DNA of 64,000 nucleotides from contig NW_024037074.1 of assembly GCF_015706575.1 (NCBI RefSeq), forward strand, positions 15,923,334 through 15,987,333, in the 5' to 3' direction. Positions within the stretch are counted from its first letter, which is position 1; every line of letters starts with the position of its first letter. The position numbers and the translations under genes are program-made. Shown here piece after piece: positions 1-12,900 of the stretch. Under the pieces are notes generated by a model. The model was not told where the DNA came from and made no database searches. It was given only the letters and a program-made list of their open reading frames with translations. The DNA is from Patiria miniata (Eukaryota > Echinodermata > Asteroidea > Valvatida > Asterinidae).

Positions 1-842
1 TCATTACGAATTTGTGTGGTCATTGTGCCAGACCCACCTATCTGCATATCTCACCATTGAGAAGCAAGATGCTTAAATAACCTGAAATTTCTGAACATCA
101 TAGCGATGGGATTCGCCACAGTTCAGGCTGTACTACATTGTATTACATTGTGTTTATTCACTGAAAAATCAATAAAACCACAGAGGGGTCGGGAGGTTTC
201 GGGGCTACAATGAGCAATAGAGTACAGAAGTGTGACGTCATTTAGAACCAGAAAGTGTAGTGCAAACGAATGGAGTACGCGCGCGTGTTGGTTCACGGGC
301 TGAATCACGCGCTGATGTCTTTTACACACATTTTGTGCGCGTGATGTATTCACTTTGGTACTCTATAGGAAATGCGGTTTCGGGCGCTACAGTTTCGGGC
401 AGTCTAGTGCAGTCCTTCTGATTTGAGGCGTGCGATCACACCCCCATGCCGTCACACACCTAAAAGCTTCCCAAAAAGTGTGAATAATCGCACGCCTGAA
501 TCCCTCTGTACCGCACACCTCGGCATACATTTATGGCATAATTACACTCCATAAAAAAAAAGTATGTCAGTGAAGAGAAAACGGCTTTACTGTGAACCAA
601 GATGAATGTTATAAAAACAAATACCAGATTGTTCAGTCCCAGTTTGGTCTACAGAATCAGACACCTAGAAAAATTACGCGCCTGGAAAAATCACACGCCT
701 AGAAAAATCCAGGTGTGCCTTTTTCCACATGCCTGTGATTTTCAAATCAGAAGGACTGTAGTGACTAATGGGTTAACCTCAAGAACTGAAATGTTTAACT
801 TTCCAGGTTATTGGTGATGGATGGTCACAGTTGTCAACTTAC

Positions 843-927
843 CGCATGGTGGGATGGGAACACGGTCATTCTGTAGAAAAGTCTCATCTCCACACTGTGA
901 ATCACCACAGTAAACCTTCAGTCGGAT
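843..927 (-). CDS. Gene 1 exon 8 (last one visible)
   Basis: The acceptor is TTTTGCCCCAG and the donor GTAAGT. The 85-bp exon encodes IRLKVYCGDSQCGDETFLQN and then DRVPIPPC plus one base. No further phase-compatible exon was found between 1 and 842, so the gene continues past the window edge. Confidence 0.8.
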
Positions 928-3900
928 CTGGGGCAAAAAAAAGAGAAGATAGCGAGCGGTTTCTTAACTACACTAAGCAAAAACACCAAGAGGAGAAATT
1001 TACTTTTTAAAGTTGTTACCAGCTGAGAACCAAGAAATATGAATTACATAAAGATAGTTCATTCCAGTATTGCAAAGCAGAACTGTTATTGTTGTCATCG
1101 GGGCTAATTTTGTCTTTCAACACTACTCATGCCCATGCAATGCAGAATTGATCAAAATAGATACACAGTTGAATCTTGTTAGTACAAACTCTGTTAATAC
1201 AAAATTCTGGTTATAACAAACAAAGTCTTAGCTCAACTGTGCATTTATGTGCACGATGAATGGGACTGATGTTCCTCTTAACACAAAATTCTGATATAAC
1301 AAACAATTTGGCTAGGTCCGAACAAGTTTGTATTAACGAGACATGACTGTACTGGTTACTCATTGGTCTCAAGATGTGGTTACTGGAGTGGTACGCGACA
1401 CGTTTTGACTGCACACTGCTAAACTTCATCAGGCGATAGCTACAGCTGATTGTGCTGCTCTATTTACAGTGGTTAGTGGGACCCTGGCGTCAGTAAAGTC
1501 CTAGCATGATTGGTGGAATCCTGGCTTGACGGGGCTGGTAGAATTCTTCGCGATTGTGTGACATCCAATTGTGGTTAAGGGAGAAAATACTGAAACGACT
1601 GCCAAAAAGGCCCTTCTTTTTCGTTGCTCATCACCTGGGTCCAATTTCAAGGCGCTGCTTAATAGTTAACACAAAAGTTGTTTTTAGCATAGCAGAAAAA
1701 TTTGCTAACCTTAAGCGCTATTTCGCAGCGTGTATGTTGCTAACGGTCACGCGTGCATGGAGATTTTCACTGTTACGTCACTAAGATAGCAAATTTTTCC
1801 TCCAAAGTAAGCGTGCCTTTTGCTGTGCTTATGCTTATGGTCTCCATGAAATAGACGGAGGCTCTGTCACGGTGCTTAGCAGCGCCATGAAATTGGGCCC
1901 TGTTCTTAGTGTGAATGACTTGGGTTGAATACAATAGTCCTGTCACCAGACTTGTGATCGTCTTGTGACTGTCTTGTGACTTGACTTGTGATTGCCTAGT
2001 CATTTTGACTTGTAATGGACTTGACAATGACGTATCTGTGCCTGTTGAATTCAGCCATTATCTTACCGTGGTCAGCAAGTAATCAATGTCTTCTGTCACC
2101 GGATCCATGGTTACGTTCATCTTGACTACAACCCCTGGAGGTAGCCTAATACTATCCCCTTCTGTTGAACAGAAATGACATTATCCGTTTGAGAAATAAA
2201 AACAAGAAATGAATAAAAAGCTGCTCTAAACTGCTTACTGATGACGGGACGATCCAACTTGTAAATGATAGATAGGCGGAGGGCCTGATGTTTTGAACTT
2301 TGCAGGATCTTTTCTTATAATTGCACAGTAATCATGAAGCTGACAGGTATGAACGAAGGCAGAATGTGGGAGAGTACAGTGTCAACTGACGACAGTTCCT
2401 GGTCGCAATTTCCAACGAATCTAGATAAACTGTTTGTCAGAAACTGACTTGAATTCTTGTTCACATGTAATATCATTTGCTTTTTTCACATATTTTTATC
2501 ATTTGAAGCAACAAAATTGCTGAAAATTTTAAACAGTATGCATAACAACCGACCTTATGAATTCTCAGCTCAATGCATACCATACATTTTGAGAAAACAG
2601 ATAAAACCCTTGCATTTTTTTCCGGTGCCCGTTACTAGCACTTCTATTTAAAAACATGCCGTTTCAAAACAAGTGTGCCAGCAGGCACATCTTTATAAAA
2701 ACACCTTCAATGACTGTTTTCTTCCAAACGCTACCATTTCAGGCAGAATAATTTCACAGGGTTTTTGGTACCAATCCTTTTTTAACTTTGAGTAAGGTCC
2801 ATTTCCTACGTGCCTTTAAATCCACCATTTGTCGTCAGCAAGGCTACAAAACAAATTTACGCATCCACTCAGCAGAAAGATGCAGAAAGCGTCAAACTTG
2901 CGTCACTTACGGATAATGACCTCTTCGGAATGGATGAAAGAGTGGGACCAAAGAAATCGGCCGGTCCCGTCCCGCAGGGTGATGTTGTAGGAGATGGGCA
3001 CCGTACAACTGTCCAAGACTGAATTTGCCGAGACTGGAAAAGACTTGTAGAAAAAAAATACAAGCAAACTAACGTGTTATTACAGTTTTGGCATTCAGCA
3101 ATTTTGTCTGCAATTAGACATTGTTTTTGCCTTAACTGTATAACTGTCACCACGAAATGAGCGTCAAGTTGGAGATTGCCATTTTACAGTACAGTTGGGC
3201 AAGGCCAAAATTTGAAGGGGTGGTTGATTTTTTTCAATGGACCCCGTCATATTGGTTATGGGCTCCGTCCACAAGTATTCCTTCAACGGAGAGAAAAGGA
3301 GAGTTGGGGGAGACCTAGACTGGTTCCCGGTCCGTCCACTGTGTATATCAAATGATCCAAAGTTACTGCGGCCGGGGATTAGTCTGGGAGACCATTACAA
3401 GTTAAATTTGAACGTATTCACGCCCCGACGAAACCTGACGCTCATGCGAAGACGCTGTGGCTATAAAGCTTTTGCACATTCAGGAAGTTGTGCGTACTTC
3501 ACGCACGAACCAGAACAGTAAAGTATATACGCTAACGATGTGTGTCCCCTCCACGGAGCTCAAAAAAGTGAAAAAACGTGCCCTCTCTTGTTGGCGCATG
3601 GAGCCCATAGTGGCGTTCTACTGTACTTCCTACGGAGGAGGACATTGGGGGAGACGATGGAAAGGACACAAAGATGCTAGTCACATGCTTGTTCAGATCT
3701 TCTTAGAATATCAAAGTCGTGCAAATCTCACGCCATATATGCGAGAACCAATATGCACATGCAGCGTGTCCCTCCTAATTTAGAAAGTGGTCACCAATCA
3801 TCTACTGTTTGCCACTGACAGAATGACATCATCTGTTCAATGTTTCAACTCAGTTTGTCAAAACACTTACAACTGGATCAATCTGGACTACTCCGCTGCA

Positions 3901-6900
3901 GCTGAAGCCCCTACAATCGTTGTTCCTCAGGCACTGGAAATCATAAGGTGGCCGCAGTCCTTCTACAAGTTCTCTCATCCGTATGCACTGCAAGCTTTCT
4001 GGAATGAAAAAAAAATAAAGATATGAATATACAGTTCAGCAATTGAAACCTCTGCCATTTTGATATATGGTAGAGATGGGGGGGGGGGGGGGGTTGGAGG
4101 CAATGGAGTGGGAAGTAAAAAGGGAATTGTGATAATCACAAGTTTGTCTCCGGAAGGTTTAAAGGCCATGCCTTGGGAGACTGTACATTTCAATGCAGAT
4201 TCAAAGAGCATGTGGTTATCTCTTAAAGGGAACATACAACATTTGCAAACAGGGGAAAAAAAAAAATCCCTACCAAATTATTGTGCAATATGTCTCACTC
4301 AACTGTTAGCGAATGACAGTCTCAAGCATCCTGTAATATCATGGCACCTGATGTGCTGTGATTTTCAAGAAATAGGTATTTTTGTATCTATTTCCAACGC
4401 TGGTAGGCTGACCTTGGAAAAAAATGCCTTTTTTTTCCCCCTCAAAAACTGCCCCCAAGTCACCATATTTAGTTAGTCCACATTTTGTTTGCAATCGATT
4501 ACATGTCTATGAAAGGGTACAAACCAGCAAGACTAGTCCTCTGATCTTACAATTCCCGGACATCTATAAATTGCTCCGTTTCATCTTAAGTGGGGTCAGA
4601 GAACCAGACTGCAGGAACAGGATTGTTTTTCTTGGTTTTTTTTCAAGCTTCTGCGAACACAAAAACTTCAAACAAGTCAGTGTAACAATTTGCTATAAAA
4701 TACTAACCCCCTAAATCCATCCATTTCTGAAAATTACAGCAAAAGCAATGTTGTATATTCCCTTTAAGCTCAGATGTTGCAATTACAGAGGCTTCAAACT
4801 GGACTTACCTGGTCCCTGAGTGGTGCAAGGTGGTGTGGCAATGTCTATTGGTGTCAGAAGCGGGATCGCAGTAAGATCGGTGTCACCAAGACGAGGTATC
4901 AGATTCAACTGCGGAAATATGATAACATAACCGCTGAAATTTGAAGTTAAGTCATATCTCAGGTGCATTACTTGCCAACCAAAGTCATCTAGACTCAATA
5001 TCAAGTGACAAGTTATATAAATGAGCTGTTACTTGTAGACATGGCTTCCTCTACGACAGCAGACTATGTTTTTGAAAAATATGTTCACTACTGTATTTCT
5101 ATAGAAGGACGTATTAACACCACTGCTCTATTTTGTCACTGAAAAGAATGGATTTTAAGCTACATAAAATGTATATTTACCCCTATTCGGAATCCTCCAG
5201 AGACTTGTTCAAACTGTACACCAATGGCTACACTCACAGTCAGAAAGTCCATGTAGGTGAAGTGTAAACCTACAAACCAACAATACAGTTTTGTTAAATA
5301 TTAAAAATGAGACCCAACGGAACAAAATGAACAATGGATGTTTTCATTTCCAGTCATCAGGAACAAATATTGCATGATGGTAATCAGTAGAAAATGCCAA
5401 TGTTTCTTGATTTTTGCCAATGAACCCTCCCTCTCTGGCTGGCAAATTCACCAAAGCCAGCTCAGCAGTCAAAATCAAGTGACTGTTTTTAACAGTTGCC
5501 ATAAACAGTATCGACTGGCTGTGACTGTTTATGTCACTGGAAACAGCTATGCTTAGACTGTAGGCGATTGCTCGGCCAGCTGTGCCAATCAGATACTAGC
5601 TTTTGTCTGTTGATGGAATTTGACTAGACAAGTAACTACAGGAAATGTGATCGGACTGTTGGTGACTAGCCTGTGTACAAAGGTATGGCAGCAGAAGGGA
5701 TGGAGTTTTTGACTATCTGTGACTGTTCAAACAGCAGTAGGGTTAACTCACTTCAGCCTGAATGAGCTTTGTCAAGGCTTTTGAATAGTCGTCTAATAAG
5801 TGAATGTCTCAGGAAATGGATAATGAATCTAAATCGTTATTTTGATAGAGAGGCTCCACTGGCACTGTTTGTTTTGCAAGTAGGGCCTCTCTTGTGTTTC
5901 AATTGGCAATTTTTTTACAATAAGCCAGGGTTGTGCTGAATATTTGAATATTTGAATATTTATTTTTCAATTCAAAATTCAGATGAAATGTAATAAAATA
6001 AAAGGGGGAAAATCAAATATTTTTTTTTACAAATTGTTTTCTAAAAGCTTATTTTAAGGTGTTGCAAGACGCTTAATAAATGCAGCTGATATATGCGCTA
6101 ATAAATTGTAGAATCCATCCAAGAAAATGGAAATAGATTTTTGACGAATAAAATTCACGAATGTGCAAAGTGAGCATTCTTTGTAATGATATATTGATGT
6201 AAACTGTGTTGAAATAAATGATGATGAAACCATCATGACGGCATTTGAAACTAGAAAATAGGAAGACCAAAAATCTGTATTTTTATAACCGAATATTCGA
6301 TCCAATGGAATCGAATATTCAAATATTTGATTATTGGAAAAGACCCAGCTCTTCAATTAACTACATGTAATAAGCCATTTGCGAGTTAAATTTGAATAAA
6401 ATCTGGAACGCTGACTTAATACAATGCTTTGCACGTTTTAACCTAGCATTCTCCCAACCAAAGAGACTGTTACTATATCACGTGATTCGGGGCAAGCCTT
6501 ATGCTAGCAACCCCCAGCTCTGGCATGGTCTGGTGTCTTTGTGCCATTCTCACCCATTGTGAACGATGTATTGGTGCTGAGCGTCTCTTACGTAACTATG
6601 CAAGAGCTTGCCCCGAATCTTGTGATTAGCAACAGTGTCTTTGGTCTGGAGAATTCAAAGTTAAAATGTGCCAAGCATTCTGAGCAAGTCATTGTACCAG
6701 ACGTTTTTCAAATGTAAATCCCAAAGGGTATAGGTTACTCGCAAATGGCTTATTTGGCCCTTGACGTTTTTCCCCGACCAACCTGGGATATCGTAGGTGT
6801 CTCCGTGGGTCACCGTTTGCTCGACGTAAGGCAAGTTGGTGTCTGGGTCCTGGATCAGCAGGTACATCTGCGGAGGATCGTCGCAGGGATGCAGCTTGAT

Positions 6901-9900
6901 CCTCAGCTCGGTTCTCTCACCCTGAGTGAAAGAAAAACCATGCAGAAATATAGAATGAGTCTATTGGCTACGCGCCCAAAGCCTCGAGGGCGCACTTCCT
7001 ACCAAGCAACCAAACCAGCTGATTTACAGAAAACATGGAAAAAAGAAAAAGTTAAGTCAACTTCAAAACTCTTGTGAAGTTAAAGAACAACACATTACTT
7101 AAAAAAGCAATTCTATTTTCAAAATAAAGTTGCGATGAATAAACACCATAGGCTTACAAGTATATGTGAGAAATATGCGTGTACAAATGAATGTGTTGGT
7201 AGCTAGCTGAGTTAATTGCTTTTTTCCCCTTATAAATGTGTAATTACACCTGCACTATACCATCCAAAATCTTTCAAAACCCAACTAGGTTTTTTTTTGC
7301 AAACTTTAACAGGTCCATAAGATGAGTTTTTCTTAGGAACACATTTCCTGCAACTTTCTACTCCTCCATAAAAAATGTAAATGTTGCAAATTATTTAACA
7401 TCCATTTTTTGGTTATTTTTATCGAAAAGTACATTCCTTTCAAATTTGCCATGCTTTTCCAGACAAATGGTTAACTAAGAGCAAGCTCGGGGGCGAACTA
7501 CTCGTTTACCATACATGTGGTTCAACTACTTCAACTTCAACAAGATCACCAATGGCTATCTTGACGTTTTACAGCTTGATGATTTATATGGGCATTTTTT
7601 TTTTGTCCAGCCTATAAAAACAATAAATCTGTCCCAGTTGAGCAAAATGACTGTAAATGGACCAAATGTCACTTCCAGTGCCACTGCCCCGGGGATGTAA
7701 TTTCACATACCAGACAGGATCAGGTTTTTATCTTCTCCCTGAGTGACAAAAAGTTTGTTCAACTCTCTTCAGCGTATACACCTTGAAAAAGGCAGTCCCT
7801 GTGCAGTCATGTATTTGATATCCTTCTAAAACTTTTAACATGATCATAAAGCTCTCCACTTGCTAAACATTAAATCACATGCACACTGAGCTGAAGACAT
7901 TCTGGTGGTATACTCACTCCAACAGATTCCAACAAAATGTGCAGTTGGATTTTAAAGGGAAAATACAACATTTGCAAACATCAAAAAATAAAACTACCAA
8001 ATCATTTTGAAATACCTTGCTGGACTGTTAGTGAATGACAGTGTAAAGCATCCTGTAAAATCATGGCACCTGGTATACTGTCATTTTCAAGAAAAGTGGT
8101 ATTTTTGTATCAATTTCCAACGCTGATCGGCCGATCAGCGTTGGAAAAAACTGGCTTTTTTTCAAATACTGGCCACAATTGACCATCGCACTTGTTTGCA
8201 ATCGATTACAAACCTATGAACGGGTACGAGCCAGCTAGACTGGTTCCCTGACCTTACAATTCCCCAATGTATGTAAACTGCTCTGTTTCTTCTTATATCA
8301 TGAGTCAGGGAACCAGACTACAGGAAAATGATTGTTTTTCTTGGTTTTTATAGCGTTTTCGAACCCAAAACCTCAAAAAGGTCAGTGTAACTATATTTGC
8401 TATATATTTCCAACCCCCCAATTCCATCCATTTCTGAAAATTACAGCAAAAGCAAATGATGTATATTCCCTTTAAATCGCATGCACACTGAGCTGAAGAC
8501 ATTCTGGTGGTATACTCACTCCAACAGATTCCAACAAAATGTGCAGTTGGATTTTAAAGGGTTGGGGTGGTAATGGGTTAAAGCATTTTGGATAAAGGAG
8601 CCTTTTAAATATAACATACAAATTGACATGTTGTTATTAAAGGGAATATACAACATTTGCAAACATCGAAAAATAAAACTACCAAGTTTTTGTGAAATAC
8701 CTTAATAGGATGTTGGTAAATGACAGTCTAAAGCATCCTGTAAAATTATGGCACCTGGTGTGAAGTCATTTTCAAGAAAATGGTATTTTTGTAAAAATTT
8801 CCAGCGGTGGTCGGTCGACCACCGTTGGAAAAACCTAACTATTTTTCAACTACTGCTCCAAATTTACCATTAATTCAGTCCAAATTTTGTTTGCTATTGG
8901 TTACATGTTCATGAACAGGTGCAGGCCAGCTAGACTGGTACCCTTACCTTACAATTTTCCGGCATCTGTAAATTGATCCATTTTATATTTAGTGGAGTCA
9001 GGGAACCAGACTACTTGAGCAGTTTTGTTTTTCTTGGTTTTTCCAGCATTTTCGAACACAAAACTTCAAACATGTGAGTGTAACAATATTTGATCTATTA
9101 TACTAACCCCTCAAATAGTTCATTTCTTAAAATTACAGCAAAAGCCAATGATGTATATTCCCTTTAAACAGGAGAAATAAAAATTGATCAAGTTGAAGAA
9201 CATGGGTAGAACAACTTCAACACACACAGCTAGTGCAATGTGCACATACGGTATACAGAAAAGTGAAAGTTTACTTATCAAAACACTACAGGCATAGAAA
9301 TACAAACGCGACTGTTTTACAAAATCAACATTTCATCATTTCCTCGTAGTGACCTAGGATACCACAGCTTGCAAAGCAGACAGGAAAAACTATTTTTACT
9401 GAATATTCACTAGTAGGACTTTGGAGGACAAAACCAAGATAAAAGTAGAAGTTTTGCAGGCTCTCAGGAAGAGCTTTTGTTGATGCTCAGCCATGTGCAC
9501 AGCATCATAAACCTCATTTGGCATGTTCTGTACTCACAACACTCGTGCTCGAAAGCTCTTGGAAGGACAGTTGCAGTACTCATGAGCCCAAGCCCTTCAT
9601 TGTGTGATTTACATTCATGACAAACACTTTTATGAAAAACATTCAAAGAGATTTCATTTTCTCCAGTTGTCAGACAACAGTAGAAAAAAGGAGGAAAAAG
9701 TAGGAATTTCAAGTAAAAAAGTAGGAGCGAGGGAAAAAAAAGGGAAAAGTACAAGAAGTAGGAATATTGAAGGCCTGCAACATACACTACTGTCAATTTT
9801 GTCTTATTCCAGCCAAAAACGATAATAGTAAAATTTCATCTCTCCTTGTCGCATGCCTCACCTGCAAAGTCAGCATGCAACTCAACCCAGTACAATCCGC

Positions 9901-12900
9901 ATTCCGGCTGCAATTGACGTTACCTCCAAATGTCGTCAACTGTGCTTGGTCGTTGATTTGTTGCACTGCCTGATCCAATGATGTACATTCCTCCTGGTAA
10001 TTTTGGGCCTCTGTATGTGTGAGAAATTCAAAACACATCAACTTACACGCAAGTCTTTGAGATCGCTAGAACGTAGTAGGGGTATGCATGGTTCCCAAGA
10101 ACCCGACCGTGGAATGATGTGAGGAACTGGTTCAAAATTATGGGATTATGGCATTATATATAAGTTAGTCAATTTTTAGACAATAAAAAATAGTGAAAAA
10201 GGTATGGAATGTCATTTGTGGGGAATTTTCAAAAATGAAAACAAGGCCACACGGAAAACCAAAACAGACTCCATGTTTATGTGCATTGTAACAGGCAACA
10301 TGATGCAAAATTTTTTAAAAAAAGTTTAATGTAAGATGATGTCTCAAAACCGCCAAACTCACTGGTTTGACTGGAATCCTGCTGCTGCATAATTTAACGT
10401 GTTTTTAGATGGGGTTACGATCAAGTATACAGTATTATCTTTATGTGACCTCTCTGGGCTCCCATACGTTTTGCAATATATTTTGTCAGGCATCATTTGC
10501 AGTCATCAGCCGACATTTGAAGAAAAAAACAAATTAAAAATTTAAAAAACACGCCGCCGCACCACTTTTGGGGCAAGCTCCATACCAGAAACCGAAGACT
10601 GTTTCTTTTGGCCTAAGTTGCCAACCACTTATGTGCAGTGGTTCCTTTGCTTCACTTCATGTGTTGCTTGAACGGGGGGATGGGCTATTGTATCATCCCC
10701 CACTTTTTCCCATGATGAGAAACAAAAAATGTGGATTTTTTTGTGATTTTTATTTGAGAATTACTGTCTCGTACAGTAGGCCTAATCGGTGTACTTTTAA
10801 AACTCACTTTGTTGTTTTCTTTTCATTCTAAAAACTAAATTCTTTTTAAGGTCCTTTACATGTGGTACAGAAAAGAGATGCATGGATAAATCTGGCAATG
10901 GAACTCAATAGGCCAACATTTCAGCTACCGGTACGAAAGTGTACTGTATGCTGTAGAAAAAGATTGAGGGGTAAAATCACTGGAAAGATTTCCATATATA
11001 AGAAGTTCACTAATTTTCCTCTGTATTGACTAACAAGCCCCCAGATAGCAATTTCATGTAATCAAAGTCAATTTGAGCAGTGAGAAAATACAAGCATGTT
11101 CTTAGAAAATACTTATAATTTTTCAGTCCAATCTCATAGGGTTTGTACACAGGGTGTTGAGTGAACTTCGTATATGGAAATCTTCCCAAATCACTGACAT
11201 GTCAACATCTTTGGCCTTTATATGAATGTGGTCATTTACATAATTTCCAGACAGCTTAAAATTAAGAATAGAAATGAAGTACTTTGCGAATACTTTGAAC
11301 ATTTGGCAATTTTTTTATGGCTTTATTGTGTTTAATTTATAATATTGACATGCATCGCAAACAAAATACCCCTGAGGCCAAGTACAGAAACATATTTGTA
11401 TTTTAAGCATTTTTACAAAACTCATAAACAAACAATTCTGTGATTTTCATACTGTGTGCCGGCCGGACAAACAGTCACCGGGATAGTATACGAAATACAG
11501 TGAACAATACCAAGTACAGCCTTTGAGTTCTGCAGAACTTTTTTTTTTTTTTCAAATTCAATTGAATTAGCTTGTTACCAATTCCATCAACAATCAATAG
11601 TTTCCACTCAACCGTGTAGCAGCCATCCCGGGCTGGTACCAGTAAGTCCCTTTGTTTGGCCAAGACCGGTTCTGTCCCAAAATACATTTTTTTTTTCGGA
11701 CGAAAATATGTGGCGGCATTCCGATTACACAGGGTCACGCTTTTCAGTTTAAATGCAAGGCTTGAATTTCAATGGGGAAATTATGCAAATTAGCCAAGAA
11801 ATGTCCCGCACACCCCTCCGGCGGGAAAACCTTTCCATTCTGGGTCACTGCCAAATTCAATTCCGTAATTGTTGGTGTTTTACATGAATTCCCTGAACAT
11901 GACAGGAAAAGTAGGTCATTTTCAACTTTTTTTCCTGATTTCCATTGTGGTTTGGAACCCTGTTGACTGTACAATTACATTTGAATGGCTGCAGGCCAGT
12001 AAACATGATAATTTTTTTTGGGGGGGGGGGAAATGGCTTTGGAAAAGTGAAGCATACCAGCTCTGAAAAGAAAGTCCTGTGACTTGCATTTCTCAGCAGT
12101 TTGGTGGAAATTGGAGATATTTACCAACTTGCACCAAGCACAGAATGTCATCCCATTTGTACAAAAAAAATGTGCATTAATTTGATTATTGAAACATTGG
12201 GGGAAACATTTGATAGGCGCACAATGTTGTATAAATATTTTCTATTGAAAGTCTGAAAGAAACAAATTTGCCAAAAAAGCAAAATAAAACACGCAAATTA
12301 TTTTTTTTTCACTTGCCAACCATGACTTCAGAGGACAGTGAAAACGGGGCATAGAACCTGCATACACTGAATACCTCTCCATTAACTGTTGCACTTTGTT
12401 TTGTGCTTGCACACAATCTTTAGGCCTTTTACAAAACTTACGTGACACACAGACAGACAGACAGACAGACCGACAGACATTAGACAGGCATCAGGCAGAC
12501 AGACAGAGAGTGTGGGATCTTTTAAATATAGGATAAATAGTGGAGTGTCATGGCCTAGCGGTTAAGAGCTCCGGACTCATGCTCTGGTGTTTCAGAGGCA
12601 ACAGTGACGTGGGTTCGAGCCCGAGCCCGGACACTTGTGCCTTTACGCAAGGCACTTAGCCATTCTTGCTTCGTCCTTCGGATGGGACGCAAAGCCGTAG
12701 GTCGAGTGTGCTGTATAAGGCCTAACGCACGTAAAAGAACCCAGTAACGCTTATCGCTAAGAGAAGGGGTTCGCCCCGGTGTTTCTGGCAGGAAGGATAT
12801 ACCCTGCCCGTGTGACCCCTGAGAAGGGGTGTTGGTGCAGTATTCATCAAGACAAGACAAGTGTTTGTTCGAAAGAATTCAATATATGGCTATCATTTTT

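Noticed and set aside
4060..4476. 138-residue plus-strand frame beginning in a poly-G run
   Set aside because: The frame spans a homopolymer and the non-coding MITE copy 1.
12544..12640. Functional tRNA gene
   Set aside because: A and B boxes are present, but the cloverleaf is imperfect and it continues into a SINE body with a CAAGA tail.
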